From Oceanihabitans iliipiscarium (lineage in GTDB: Bacteria > Bacteroidota > Bacteroidia > Flavobacteriales > Flavobacteriaceae): DNA of 64,000 nucleotides. This document shows positions 28,058 through 35,179 of the stretch, in pieces. The notes below the pieces were generated by a model. It saw only the letters and a list, made by a program, of their open reading frames with translations, ran no database searches and was not told where the DNA came from. The translations under genes and the position numbers were made by a program. Position 1 is the first letter of the stretch. The number at the start of each line of letters is the position of its first letter. The stretch lies in NCBI RefSeq assembly GCF_042686125.1, contig NZ_JBHUOV010000008.1:1-64000 (forward strand), given 5' to 3'.

Positions 28058-28708
28058 ATGAATATTAAAATAGCTATAGTAGACGATAATTCTTTTCTAA
28101 TTAATACAGTTAAAGAAAAACTATCTTTTTTTGAAGATTTAAATTATAAGTTCTCAGCGTCAAATGGTTCAGAACTCATCGCAAAACTTCAGGAAAATCA
28201 TAACTTAGATTTAATTTTAATGGACATAGAAATGCCAATTCTTAATGGCATTGAAACCACAGAAATTGTCAAGCAAAAATATCCTCATATTAAAATAATT
28301 ATGTTAACGGTTTTTGATAACGACGAGAATATTTTTAATGCCATAAAAGCGGGAGCAGATGGTTATTTGTTAAAAGAAATTAATCCTAAAGAATTACATA
28401 AAGGTATTCTTGAAACTTTAAATGGCGGTGCAGCAATGAATCCTTCTATCGCTTTAAAAACATTGAAATTGCTTCGCAATCCTATGGAAATTGAAAATAC
28501 TTCCGAAAAGGAAGAAATTAAACTTACCAACAGAGAAGTTGAAGTTTTAGAACAGTTGAGTAAAGGATTAAGCTATAATTTAATTGCTGCCAACTTAATT
28601 TTATCAGTAGGAACAGTTAGAAAACACATTGAGAATATTTATAAAAAACTACAAGTACATAACAAGCTAGAAGCTGTTCAAAAAGCAAAGAAGAATAACA
28701 TTATTTAG
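28058..28708 (+). CDS. NarL/LuxR-family response regulator
   Basis: 216 residues. Receiver domain with acidic pocket VDD (8-10), phospho-acceptor Asp56 in LILMDIEMP, and a conserved Lys in LLKEI; C-terminal LuxR HTH (LTNREVEVLEQLSKGLSYNL, then VRKHIENIYKKLQVHNK). It is the cognate regulator of the TPR kinase just upstream. A near-consensus -7 box (AATCTTTG, 28048-28055) ends 2 bp before the ATG, so an additional near-leaderless transcript is possible. Target genes are unknown. Confidence 0.95.
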   Translation: MNIKIAIVDDNSFLINTVKEKLSFFEDLNYKFSASNGSELIAKLQENHNLDLILMDIEMPILNGIETTEIVKQKYPHIKIIMLTVFDNDENIFNAIKAGADGYLLKEINPKELHKGILETLNGGAAMNPSIALKTLKLLRNPMEIENTSEKEEIKLTNREVEVLEQLSKGLSYNLIAANLILSVGTVRKHIENIYKKLQVHNKLEAVQKAKKNNII

Positions 28709-28739
28709 TTCAATTTTTATAACTTACCTAAAAATTGAA
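28709..28739 (+). repeat. Perfect inverted repeat before the DUF4230 gene
   Basis: Perfect 11-bp arms (TTCAATTTTTA and TAAAAATTGAA) with a 9-nt loop begin at the response-regulator stop and end 2 bp before the next ATG. It is AT-rich, so weak as a terminator; it could affect translation start or be an operator. Confidence 0.5.
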
Positions 28740-28741
28740 AC

Positions 28742-29356
28742 ATGCGTAAAATTCTTTTTGGTGTCATTATTACTTTAGTCGTTCTTTTTACGTTTAAATA
28801 TTGTGGAGAAGCACAAGAGCATAAAATAGTGCTTCAAGAAAGCTCCACATTAATTCAAGAGCAAATTAATAATGTAGGTAAGCTTGTGGTTACAGAAGGG
28901 CATTTTAGTGAAGTTTTTAATTACAAGAATTCTAAAGAAATTTTTGGAGCGTATTTTACTTCAGATAAAAAAGCATTAGTGGTTGTGAATGCCAAAGTAA
29001 CTATTGCTTATGATTTAAGTAAAATAGAATTTAAAGTCGATAAGCTTAATAAAACATTAACCATTCTTAGTGTGCCTCAAGAGGAAATTAATATAAGTCC
29101 AGATTTAGAATATTACGATATCCAATCCGACTTTTTTAATCCTTTTGAAGCTCAAGATTATAACGATATTAAAGAGACGGTCAAGGCATCGTTAATAAAA
29201 AAATTGGAAGCTTCAGATTTAAAAAAGAATGCTAAAAATAGATTGATAAGTGAACTGTCTAAATTTTATATTCTTACCAATTCTTTAGGATGGACACTTC
29301 AATATAATGAAACGTCCATCTCGAAAGTCGATGAACTGCATAGAATAAAATTGTAA
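28742..29356 (+). CDS. DUF4230 family membrane-anchored protein
   Basis: 204 residues. A single N-terminal membrane anchor (ILFGVIITLVVLFTFKYCG) is followed by an extracytoplasmic domain with the DUF4230 pattern (KLVVTEGHFSEVFNY, then ALVVVNAKVTIAYDLSKIEF and LTILSVPQEEINISPDLEYY). Function is unknown. Its stop codon is immediately followed by the ATG of the TetR-type gene, so the two are co-transcribed and probably translationally coupled, a pairing worth noting since the regulator seems to serve the paa operon. Confidence 0.9.
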   Translation: MRKILFGVIITLVVLFTFKYCGEAQEHKIVLQESSTLIQEQINNVGKLVVTEGHFSEVFNYKNSKEIFGAYFTSDKKALVVVNAKVTIAYDLSKIEFKVDKLNKTLTILSVPQEEINISPDLEYYDIQSDFFNPFEAQDYNDIKETVKASLIKKLEASDLKKNAKNRLISELSKFYILTNSLGWTLQYNETSISKVDELHRIKL

Positions 29357-29926
29357 ATGAAAGCAGAAACACGTAAAGACGAAATCATAAAAACTGCAGC
29401 TAAGCTTTTTAAAGAGAAAGGTTATAGTGCTGTAACCATGCGAGACCTTGCTACTGCAATGGGAATAAAAGCTGCAAGTCTTTATAATCACATCAACTCT
29501 AAGCAGGAAATCCTTAAAGAAATTATTATTTCACTCGCTGAAGAATTTACAGATGGTATGGAAATCATTAAGGCTTTAAATGAAAGTAGTCTAAATAAAT
29601 TAAGCTTAATAATTGCCTTACATATAAAAATTTCTAGTCAAAACATTTATGGCATGGCATCCTTAAATAACGATTGGATGCATCTTGAAGATCAGTTAAA
29701 TTATTATTTAAAATTAAGAACAGACTACGAAGATAATTTCAGAAATATTATTAAAGCAGGAATAATAAATAAAGAAATCTTAAACGATAATCCAGATGTC
29801 ATGTTGTTTTCAATGCTTTCAACACTACGCTCACTTTATATTTGGATCCCAAAAAAAGAAGATTTAAACCAAGACCAATTAGCACAAAGTTTAAGCAAAG
29901 TCTTAATCCAAGGAATAAGTAAATAG
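29357..29926 (+). CDS. TetR/AcrR-type regulator, probable repressor of the paa operon
   Basis: 189 residues. N-terminal HTH (TMRDLATAMGIKAASLYNHI, about 26-45) typical of TetR proteins; the C-terminal helical ligand pocket is divergent. It starts directly after the DUF4230 stop. The next gene is paaE, and its promoter carries an 18-bp palindrome, the usual operator type for TetR dimers, at 29957-29974. By analogy with PaaR-type regulators the ligand may be phenylacetyl-CoA; that is inference from context, as the sequence alone does not identify it. Confidence 0.9.
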   Translation: MKAETRKDEIIKTAAKLFKEKGYSAVTMRDLATAMGIKAASLYNHINSKQEILKEIIISLAEEFTDGMEIIKALNESSLNKLSLIIALHIKISSQNIYGMASLNNDWMHLEDQLNYYLKLRTDYEDNFRNIIKAGIINKEILNDNPDVMLFSMLSTLRSLYIWIPKKEDLNQDQLAQSLSKVLIQGISK

Positions 29927-29941
29927 TTTCAAATATTTTCG

Positions 29942-29949
29942 TAAATTTG
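29942..29949 (+). promoter_or_regulatory. -7 box (TAAATTTG) of the paa operon
   Basis: TAAATTTG matches TAnnTTTG exactly, 44 bp upstream of the paaE ATG. The predicted transcription start would fall at or just before the palindrome at 29957. Confidence 0.6.
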
Positions 29950-29956
29950 TCATTCA

Positions 29957-29974
29957 AACTAACAAGTGTTAGTT
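29957..29974. promoter_or_regulatory. Candidate TetR-type operator at the paaE promoter
   Basis: AACTAACA-AG-TGTTAGTT is a perfect 8+8 bp palindrome with a 2-bp centre, 7 bp downstream of the -7 box and 19 bp before paaE. A dimer bound here would block initiation. The adjacent TetR gene is the obvious candidate ligand. I found no second copy in the window. Confidence 0.6.
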
Positions 29975-29993
29975 AAAATGATTTAAACTCAAT

Positions 29994-31067
29994 ATGGCAG
30001 ATTTTTATAGTTTAAAAGTTGCAGATATCTATAAGGAAACTAAAGATACAGTCGTCATCACTTTCGATATTCCTGAGCATTTAAAAGAAACCTTTAAGTT
30101 TATTCAAGGGCAACACTTAACGCTTCGTAAAGAAATAAATGGCGAAGATATTCGAAGAAGTTACTCGTTGTGTACGAGTCCTCTAGATAATGAATGGAAG
30201 GTGGCTGTTAAAACAATTCGTCAAGGCGTGTTTTCTAATTACGCATTTAATGAACTTAAAAAAGGCGACGCACTCGAAGTTATGCCACCTCATGGCGAAT
30301 TTTATGTCAAATGTGAGCCAGAAGTTGCTAAAAATCATATCGCCTTTGCTGCTGGTAGTGGCATCACGCCTATGTTATCCATCATTAAAACACATTTAAT
30401 TAGCGAGCCTAAGAGCACTTTTAAATTGTTTTACTTGAATCGTAGAGTGAAATCTATTATCTTTAAAGAGGAGATAGAACAGCTTAAAAATGAGTTTTTT
30501 GGAAGGTTTCAAGTCTTCTATTTCTTGACTAAAGAGCAACGAGACATTCCGTTTTTAAACGGACGATTTGATAAAGAGAAACTAGCCGTTCTTACCAAAA
30601 CATTTATTGATATCGAAGATACTAATCACGCTTTTATTTGCGGACCTCAAGACATGATTTTCTTAATTCGTGACGAGCTGCAAGCAGCAGGATTAGATAA
30701 AGAAAAAATACATTACGAGTTATTCTTCTCTGGAAGTTCAGAAGAGGAAAATAAACATATCGCTGAGGTTCTTGAAGAAAAAGCTGATGGAACTGAAGTG
30801 ACTATCATTGATGGCGGAACAGAGTTCCATTTTATTATGGATGAGGATTCAGATAATATCCTCGATGGCGCTCTAAATGCTGGAGCCGATTTGCCTTTCG
30901 CCTGCAAAGGAGGTGTCTGTAGCACCTGCAAATGCCAAGTGGTTGAGGGATCGGTAAAGATGAAAATTAACTATGCACTTGAAGAAAAGGAAGTGGCTCA
31001 AAATTTTGTATTGAGCTGTCAAGCGGTTCCAACAAGTGAAAAAGTAGTCGTCAATTTTGACGTTTAA
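29994..31067 (+). CDS. paaE: Phenylacetyl-CoA epoxidase reductase subunit PaaE
   Basis: 357 residues. FAD-binding domain (RRSYSLCTS, about 53-61), NAD-binding domain (AAGSGITPMLSIIK), and a C-terminal plant-type 2Fe-2S domain with CKGGVCSTCKC and a final Cys in LSCQAVP. It passes electrons from NAD(P)H to the di-iron centre of PaaA for epoxidation of phenylacetyl-CoA; cytoplasmic. Here it is the first gene of the cluster, ahead of paaABCD, whereas in E. coli it follows them. It is separated from paaA by 168 bp containing a dispersed repeat. Confidence 0.96.
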   Translation: MADFYSLKVADIYKETKDTVVITFDIPEHLKETFKFIQGQHLTLRKEINGEDIRRSYSLCTSPLDNEWKVAVKTIRQGVFSNYAFNELKKGDALEVMPPHGEFYVKCEPEVAKNHIAFAAGSGITPMLSIIKTHLISEPKSTFKLFYLNRRVKSIIFKEEIEQLKNEFFGRFQVFYFLTKEQRDIPFLNGRFDKEKLAVLTKTFIDIEDTNHAFICGPQDMIFLIRDELQAAGLDKEKIHYELFFSGSSEEENKHIAEVLEEKADGTEVTIIDGGTEFHFIMDEDSDNILDGALNAGADLPFACKGGVCSTCKCQVVEGSVKMKINYALEEKEVAQNFVLSCQAVPTSEKVVVNFDV

Positions 31068-31072
31068 AATAT

Positions 31073-31178
31073 GGGCGTTACCCTAAAGGGTCAGGCTTTC
31101 CGCTGTATCTTTTTGTACTGTCATTCCTGCCTGTGCAAGAATCCAGTAAAAAAAGGATGCCGCTGCAATCCTTAACGC
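31073..31178 (+). repeat. Dispersed element family A, copy 1, with nested hairpin
   Basis: Bounded by GGGCGTTA and TAACGC, with AAAGGGTCAGGCTTTCCGC near the left end and GGATGCCGCTGCAATCC near the right. Related copies lie at 33961-34033 and 42366-42446. A family B hairpin (31119-31146, ATTCCTGC ... GCAAGAAT) sits inside it and accounts for its extra length. Confidence 0.8.
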
Positions 31179-31235
31179 AAATAACCAATTGCTTTAGGTG
31201 TATAGCCTAAAACAAATAGCTTAAAGCTTTAAATT

Positions 31236-32192
31236 ATGAGTGAAGAACAAATAAAAAATCTTGAAGAACAATTTGAAGCACGTATTGCACGTGACGAAAA
31301 AATTGAACCTAAAGACTGGATGCCAGAAAAATATCGTCAAACACACATTAGACAGATATCTCAACATGCACATTCCGAAATTATAGGCATGCTTCCAGAA
31401 GGAAACTGGATTACCAGAGCACCTTCATTACGACGAAAAGTAGCGCTTTTGGCAAAAGTGCAAGATGAAGCTGGACATGGATTATACCTCTACTCAGCCT
31501 GTGAAACTTTAGGGGTTTCTCGTGAAGAATTGTACGAGCAATTGCATTCTGGTAAAGCGAAGTATTCGAGTATTTTTAACTACCCAACAATCACTTGGGC
31601 AGATATGGGCGCAATTGGTTGGTTGGTTGATGGTGCAGCGATTATTAATCAAGTGCCATTGTGTAATACGTCTTTCGGACCTTATGCAAGAGCGATGATT
31701 CGTGTGTGTAAAGAGGAAAGTTTTCATCAACGTCAAGGCTATGAAATCATGATTAAATTGGCAAACGGAACACCTGAACAAAAAGAGATGGCACAAGATG
31801 CCTTAAACCGCTGGTGGTGGCCTTCTTTAATGATGCTTGGTCCAACGGATGCTGAATCTGTACATACAGAGCAATCTATGAAATGGAAACTAAAACGTAA
31901 ATCTAATGATGAATTACGTCAGCAGTTTATAGATCAAACAGTACCTCAGGCTGATTTAATTGGACTCACCATTCCTGATCCTGAATTAAAATGGAATGAA
32001 GAAAAAGGAAGCTACGATTTTGGTGAGATTAATTGGGACGAATTTTGGCAAGTCGTTAAAGGTCATGGACCATGTAATAAAGAACGTATGAAAGCTAGAG
32101 TTGGTGCATGGGAACGCGGAGAATGGGTTCGTGATGCAGCTATGGCACATGCCGAAAAGCAAGCTGATAGAAAATTAAATAAGGCAATGTAG
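31236..32192 (+). CDS. paaA: Phenylacetyl-CoA epoxidase catalytic subunit PaaA
   Basis: 318 residues. Ferritin-like di-iron oxygenase with the ligand motifs QDEAGHGLYLYSACETLG (about 78-95) and CKEESFHQRQGYEIM (about 159-173). It forms the ring 1,2-epoxide of phenylacetyl-CoA in complex with PaaC and PaaB, with PaaE supplying electrons. Length and N-terminus (DWMPEKYRQTHIRQISQHAH) are typical. paaB follows after 104 bp; the upstream spacer holds a family A repeat. Confidence 0.97.
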   Translation: MSEEQIKNLEEQFEARIARDEKIEPKDWMPEKYRQTHIRQISQHAHSEIIGMLPEGNWITRAPSLRRKVALLAKVQDEAGHGLYLYSACETLGVSREELYEQLHSGKAKYSSIFNYPTITWADMGAIGWLVDGAAIINQVPLCNTSFGPYARAMIRVCKEESFHQRQGYEIMIKLANGTPEQKEMAQDALNRWWWPSLMMLGPTDAESVHTEQSMKWKLKRKSNDELRQQFIDQTVPQADLIGLTIPDPELKWNEEKGSYDFGEINWDEFWQVVKGHGPCNKERMKARVGAWERGEWVRDAAMAHAEKQADRKLNKAM

Positions 32193-32267
32193 AAGAAGCT
32201 TTGCGAAGCAAAAATTCAAGCCAAAATAAATAGAGATAAAAATAAAAAATAGAAATAGAATTAACAA

Positions 32268-32290
32268 GATACCTGCTTTCGCAGGCATTA
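32268..32290 (+). repeat. Palindromic repeat family B, copy before paaB
   Basis: Arms ACCTGC and GCAGGC around TTTC (GATACCTGCTTTCGCAGGCA core). It ends 6 bp before the paaB ATG and so lies over its ribosome-binding region. Confidence 0.7.
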
Positions 32291-32296
32291 GAAATT

Positions 32297-32584
32297 ATGG
32301 CAACAAAAAACTGGCCACTTTGGGAGGTCTTCGTAAGAAGTAAAAACGGATTAGAACATCGTCATTTTGGAAGTCTTCATGCTGCAGATGCAGACATGGC
32401 TTTAGAAAATGCACGCGATGTCTATACAAGACGTAATGAAGGTGTAAGTATTTGGGTTGTAGAATCTAAAAATATTACAGCATCTAATCCTGAGCATAAT
32501 GGTGAATTATTCGAACCTGCTCAAGATAAAATCTATCGTCATCCAACATTTTACGATTTACCAGACGAAGTAAAATACATGTAA
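32297..32584 (+). CDS. paaB: Phenylacetyl-CoA epoxidase subunit PaaB
   Basis: 95 residues, the typical length. The family signature is clear: WPLWEVFVRSKNGLEHRHFG followed by SLHAADADMALENARDVYTR and GVSIWVV. PaaB is a small structural subunit of the PaaABCE epoxidase, bridging PaaAC heterodimers. The ATG directly follows a family B hairpin; paaC follows after 60 bp, most of it another hairpin. Confidence 0.96.
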   Translation: MATKNWPLWEVFVRSKNGLEHRHFGSLHAADADMALENARDVYTRRNEGVSIWVVESKNITASNPEHNGELFEPAQDKIYRHPTFYDLPDEVKYM

Positions 32585-32601
32585 TAAATCTTTGGTTTGT
32601 T

Positions 32602-32622
32602 ATCCTGAATTGGATTCAGGAT
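32602..32622 (+). repeat. Palindromic repeat family B, copy between paaB and paaC
   Basis: Perfect 9-bp arms ATCCTGAAT and ATTCAGGAT with a 3-nt loop, followed by CTCATC. The stem sequence differs from other copies but pairing is kept. Confidence 0.75.
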
Positions 32623-32644
32623 CTCATCAAATGAAATAATTAAA

Positions 32645-33400
32645 ATGAAAAACGAAAATTTATATAAATACATCCTCGGAATAGCAGACAATAGTCTAAT
32701 TCTCGGTCAACGATTAGGAGAACTTTGCGGTCATGGACCAAGCCTTGAAACTGATATTGCTTGTACAAATATATCACTAGACCTATTTGGTCAAGTGCGT
32801 AGTTATTATCAATATGCTTCAAAAGTTGCAGGTGATGGCCGAACAGAAGACGATATTGCCATGCTTCGAAAAGAGCGTGAGTATGTAAATGTTTTGTTAG
32901 TGGAACAACCTAATACAGATTTTGCTTATACCATGGCACGCCAGTTTTTGTTTGATATGTATCATATGTTGTTTTTAAACGAATTACAGAAAAGTAAAGA
33001 TGTAACGCTTTCAGCTATAGCAAATAAATGCATTAAAGAAGTGAGTTATCATTTGCGTTTTTCTTCAGATTGGATTAAAAGATTAGGAGACGGAACAGAA
33101 ATAAGTCATCAAAAAATGCAAGACGCGATTGATGGTTTATGGACTTACACAGACGAATTATTTCATCAAACCGAAGCTGATAAACAAATGGTTGAAGAAG
33201 GTATTGGCGTCGATGTAATCAAACTAAAAGAAACATATTACACTAAAGTTTCTGAGCTATTACATGAAGCTAGTCTAAAAACACCAGAATCAAAATATTT
33301 CCAAAAAGGAGGGAAGCAAGGTGTTCACACAGAGCATTTAGGGTACTTATTGTCTGATTTGCAATATATGCAACGTACTTATCCAAATATGGAATGGTAA
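32645..33400 (+). CDS. paaC: Phenylacetyl-CoA epoxidase structural subunit PaaC
   Basis: 251 residues. Ferritin-like fold related to PaaA without the complete di-iron site; typical segments are ILGQRLGELCGHGPSLE, DLFGQVRSYYQYAS and EVSYHLRFSSDWIKRLGDGT. It forms the core heterodimer with PaaA in the epoxidase. It is preceded by paaB and followed by paaD after a 54-bp spacer that contains a degenerate palindromic repeat. Confidence 0.96.
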   Translation: MKNENLYKYILGIADNSLILGQRLGELCGHGPSLETDIACTNISLDLFGQVRSYYQYASKVAGDGRTEDDIAMLRKEREYVNVLLVEQPNTDFAYTMARQFLFDMYHMLFLNELQKSKDVTLSAIANKCIKEVSYHLRFSSDWIKRLGDGTEISHQKMQDAIDGLWTYTDELFHQTEADKQMVEEGIGVDVIKLKETYYTKVSELLHEASLKTPESKYFQKGGKQGVHTEHLGYLLSDLQYMQRTYPNMEW

Positions 33401-33419
33401 TAAATTAATACGAAAGAGT

Positions 33420-33447
33420 TGGTCTCTTCGAATGTGCTAGAGAAGGC
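33420..33447 (+). repeat. Degenerate family C palindrome upstream of paaD
   Basis: CTTCGA-ATGTGCT-AGAGAAG resembles the family C core TTCGA ... TCGAGA but with decayed arms. It lies in the spacer just before the paaD ATG at 33455. Confidence 0.45.
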
Positions 33448-33454
33448 TCAAAAT

Positions 33455-33955
33455 ATGACAACAACAGAACAGCATATCGATCAAATACTAATTCCAATTC
33501 TGGAGCAAGTTTCAGACCCTGAAATTCCAGTATTGTCAATTATGGAAATGGGTGTTGTGCGTTCTGCTGTCATCGAAAATAATATTGTAAAAGTGCAAAT
33601 AACACCAACTTATAGTGGTTGTCCTGCTATGGATGTGATTGGTGATGATATTAAAAAAGCACTAAAAGAAGCAGGTTATAATTCAGAAATTGAATTAATC
33701 CTGTCACCAGCTTGGACAACCGATTGGATTACCCCAAAAGGACGAAAAGCTTTAGAAGATTACGGTATAGCTGCGCCTTTGAGTGCCGAAGCCGATAAAG
33801 ACGTTTTGCTTCACGGAAAACGCATCGTAAAATGTACTAATTGTGGTTCAACAAACACACGATTAGTCAGTCAGTTTGGTTCAACGGCATGCAAAGCACA
33901 ATTTCAGTGCGATGATTGCTTAGAGCCATTCGACTATTTTAAATGTTTAAAATAA
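33455..33955 (+). CDS. paaD: Phenylacetyl-CoA epoxidase maturation factor PaaD
   Basis: 166 residues from the ATG at 33455. A TTG 12 codons upstream is in frame but would read through the palindromic repeat, so it is rejected. A MIP18/DUF59-like domain (VSDPEIPVLSIMEMGVV; PTYSGCPAMDVIGDDI; LSPAWTTDWIT) is followed by a C-terminal zinc ribbon (CTNCG ... CDDC). PaaD belongs to the Fe-S/metal maturation type and is needed for active epoxidase. It is followed by 203 bp rich in repeats before paaG. Confidence 0.96.
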   Translation: MTTTEQHIDQILIPILEQVSDPEIPVLSIMEMGVVRSAVIENNIVKVQITPTYSGCPAMDVIGDDIKKALKEAGYNSEIELILSPAWTTDWITPKGRKALEDYGIAAPLSAEADKDVLLHGKRIVKCTNCGSTNTRLVSQFGSTACKAQFQCDDCLEPFDYFKCLK

Positions 33956-33960
33956 GTATA

Positions 33961-34033
33961 GCGTTACCCAAGGGTCAGGCTTTCGGCAGTCGCTCTTTTC
34001 AAGGAGCTCCAACAAAGCCTCAATCCTTAACGC
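33961..34033 (+). repeat. Dispersed element family A, copy 2
   Basis: GCGTTACCCAAGGGTCAGGC at the left end and CAATCCTTAACGC at the right. At 73 bp it is the shortest of three copies and has an unrelated central part (AAGGAGCTCC palindrome). Confidence 0.75.
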
Positions 34034-34051
34034 GAAATTGAAATAAAAGTA

Positions 34052-34067
34052 TCATGCAAAAGCATGA
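34052..34067 (+). repeat. Short hairpin in the paaD-paaG spacer
   Basis: TCATGC-AAAA-GCATGA, a perfect 6-bp stem. It is one of several small hairpins crowded into this spacer. Confidence 0.45.
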
Positions 34068-34116
34068 AAAAAAATGACCTACTAAAGGTTGACATAAAAT
34101 TTGAATTGAAGAATTT

Positions 34117-34142
34117 GTCATTCCGCACTTGATGCGGAATCC
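34117..34142 (+). repeat. Palindromic repeat family B, copy upstream of paaG
   Basis: GTC head, 8-bp arms ATTCCGCA and TGCGGAAT with loop CTTGA, and CC tail, ending 16 bp before the paaG ATG. Confidence 0.8.
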
Positions 34143-34158
34143 ACAATAAAAAAAATAT

Positions 34159-34938
34159 ATGGAAAGCATTCAGCTTAAAATTGAAAACAAAGTAGCGTAT
34201 ATCACGCTCAACAGACCAGAAGTGTTTAATAGTTTCAATCGTGAAATGGCGTTAAGTCTACAAAAAATATTAGATGATTGTGAAACTAATAATAATGTTA
34301 GAGCCATTGTGCTTACAGGAAATGGTAAAGCGTTTTGTGCTGGACAAGACTTAAAAGAAGTCACAGATCCAGAATTAAACCCTGGATTCAAAAAAATATT
34401 AGAAGAACATTACAATCCAATTATTACAAGAATTCGCGCCATAAAAAAACCAGTTATTGGTGCTATTAATGGCGTGGCTGCTGGCGCTGGAGCAAATATT
34501 GCATTAGCTTGCGATATTGTTGTAGCACATGAAAAAGTGAGCTTCATACAAGCCTTTAGTTTGATTGGTTTAGTACCTGACAGCGCAGGAACATTCTTTT
34601 TGCCTAGACTCATCGGATTTCAAAAAGCATTAGCTCTAGCAATGCTAGGGGATAAAATTGGTGCTGAAGAAGCTGAACGTTTAGGGATGATTTATAAAAT
34701 GATTCCTTTAGAAAGTTTTGAAGAAGACGTTAATAAACTTGCTATAAAACTGGCAAATATGCCAACTAAAGCGTTAGGTCTAATTAAGGAATTATTTAAT
34801 CAATCAATGAGCAATGATTTAGAATCACAATTAGCTTTAGAATCTAAACTGCAAATAGAAGCCGCACAAAGTGAAGATTATAAAGAAGGTGTAGCTGCAT
34901 TTATAGAAAAACGTAAGCCAGAATTTAAAGGAAAATAA
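34159..34938 (+). CDS. paaG: 1,2-epoxyphenylacetyl-CoA isomerase PaaG
   Basis: 259 residues, crotonase fold. Oxyanion-hole motif KAFCAGQDLKEV (about 57-68) and GVAAGAGANIALACDIV; the segment SLIGLVPDSAGTFFLPRLIG matches PaaG with its catalytic Asp (LVPDSAG) rather than the hydratase pattern with two glutamates. It converts the ring epoxide to the oxepin-CoA and isomerises later intermediates. It is distinguished from the second crotonase gene at 41018, which lacks this Asp context. It is separated from paaH by 241 bp with small hairpins. Confidence 0.93.
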   Translation: MESIQLKIENKVAYITLNRPEVFNSFNREMALSLQKILDDCETNNNVRAIVLTGNGKAFCAGQDLKEVTDPELNPGFKKILEEHYNPIITRIRAIKKPVIGAINGVAAGAGANIALACDIVVAHEKVSFIQAFSLIGLVPDSAGTFFLPRLIGFQKALALAMLGDKIGAEEAERLGMIYKMIPLESFEEDVNKLAIKLANMPTKALGLIKELFNQSMSNDLESQLALESKLQIEAAQSEDYKEGVAAFIEKRKPEFKGK

Positions 34939-34954
34939 AGAATATAGAAATTAG

Positions 34955-35000
34955 AGCGCTTCGCTTTAAGATTTAAGACTAAATCAATGTGAAGCATTGA
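34955..35000 (+). repeat. Two small hairpins in the paaG-paaH spacer
   Basis: AGCG-CTT-CGCT at 34955-34965 and TCAATG-TGAAG-CATTGA at 34984-35000. No family was recognised; a similar GCTT-TGCG-AAGC lies after paaA at 32196-32207. The rest of the spacer to 35179 shows nothing clear. Confidence 0.4.
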
Positions 35001-35179
35001 AATAAATGTTGAAATGAAGAATATAAAAATCAAATCGTTAAGAATTTCTGAAGCCTTGGAAGAAATTTAGATTTTATTTTTGGTTTTCAAGCTCAATAAG
35101 AGATTGAAAATTCCTCACTTTCAACTTGAATTTTTGGTTCGTTTTGTTTCAAGACAAAATGAACATAAAAACAAAAAAA

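Noticed and set aside
28709..28739. Rho-independent terminator after the response-regulator gene
   Set aside because: The stem is almost entirely A/T and no T-run follows; it was therefore listed only as an inverted repeat.
33419..33454. TTG start extending PaaD by 12 residues
   Set aside because: The extension reads through a decayed palindromic repeat and is not part of the PaaD domain.
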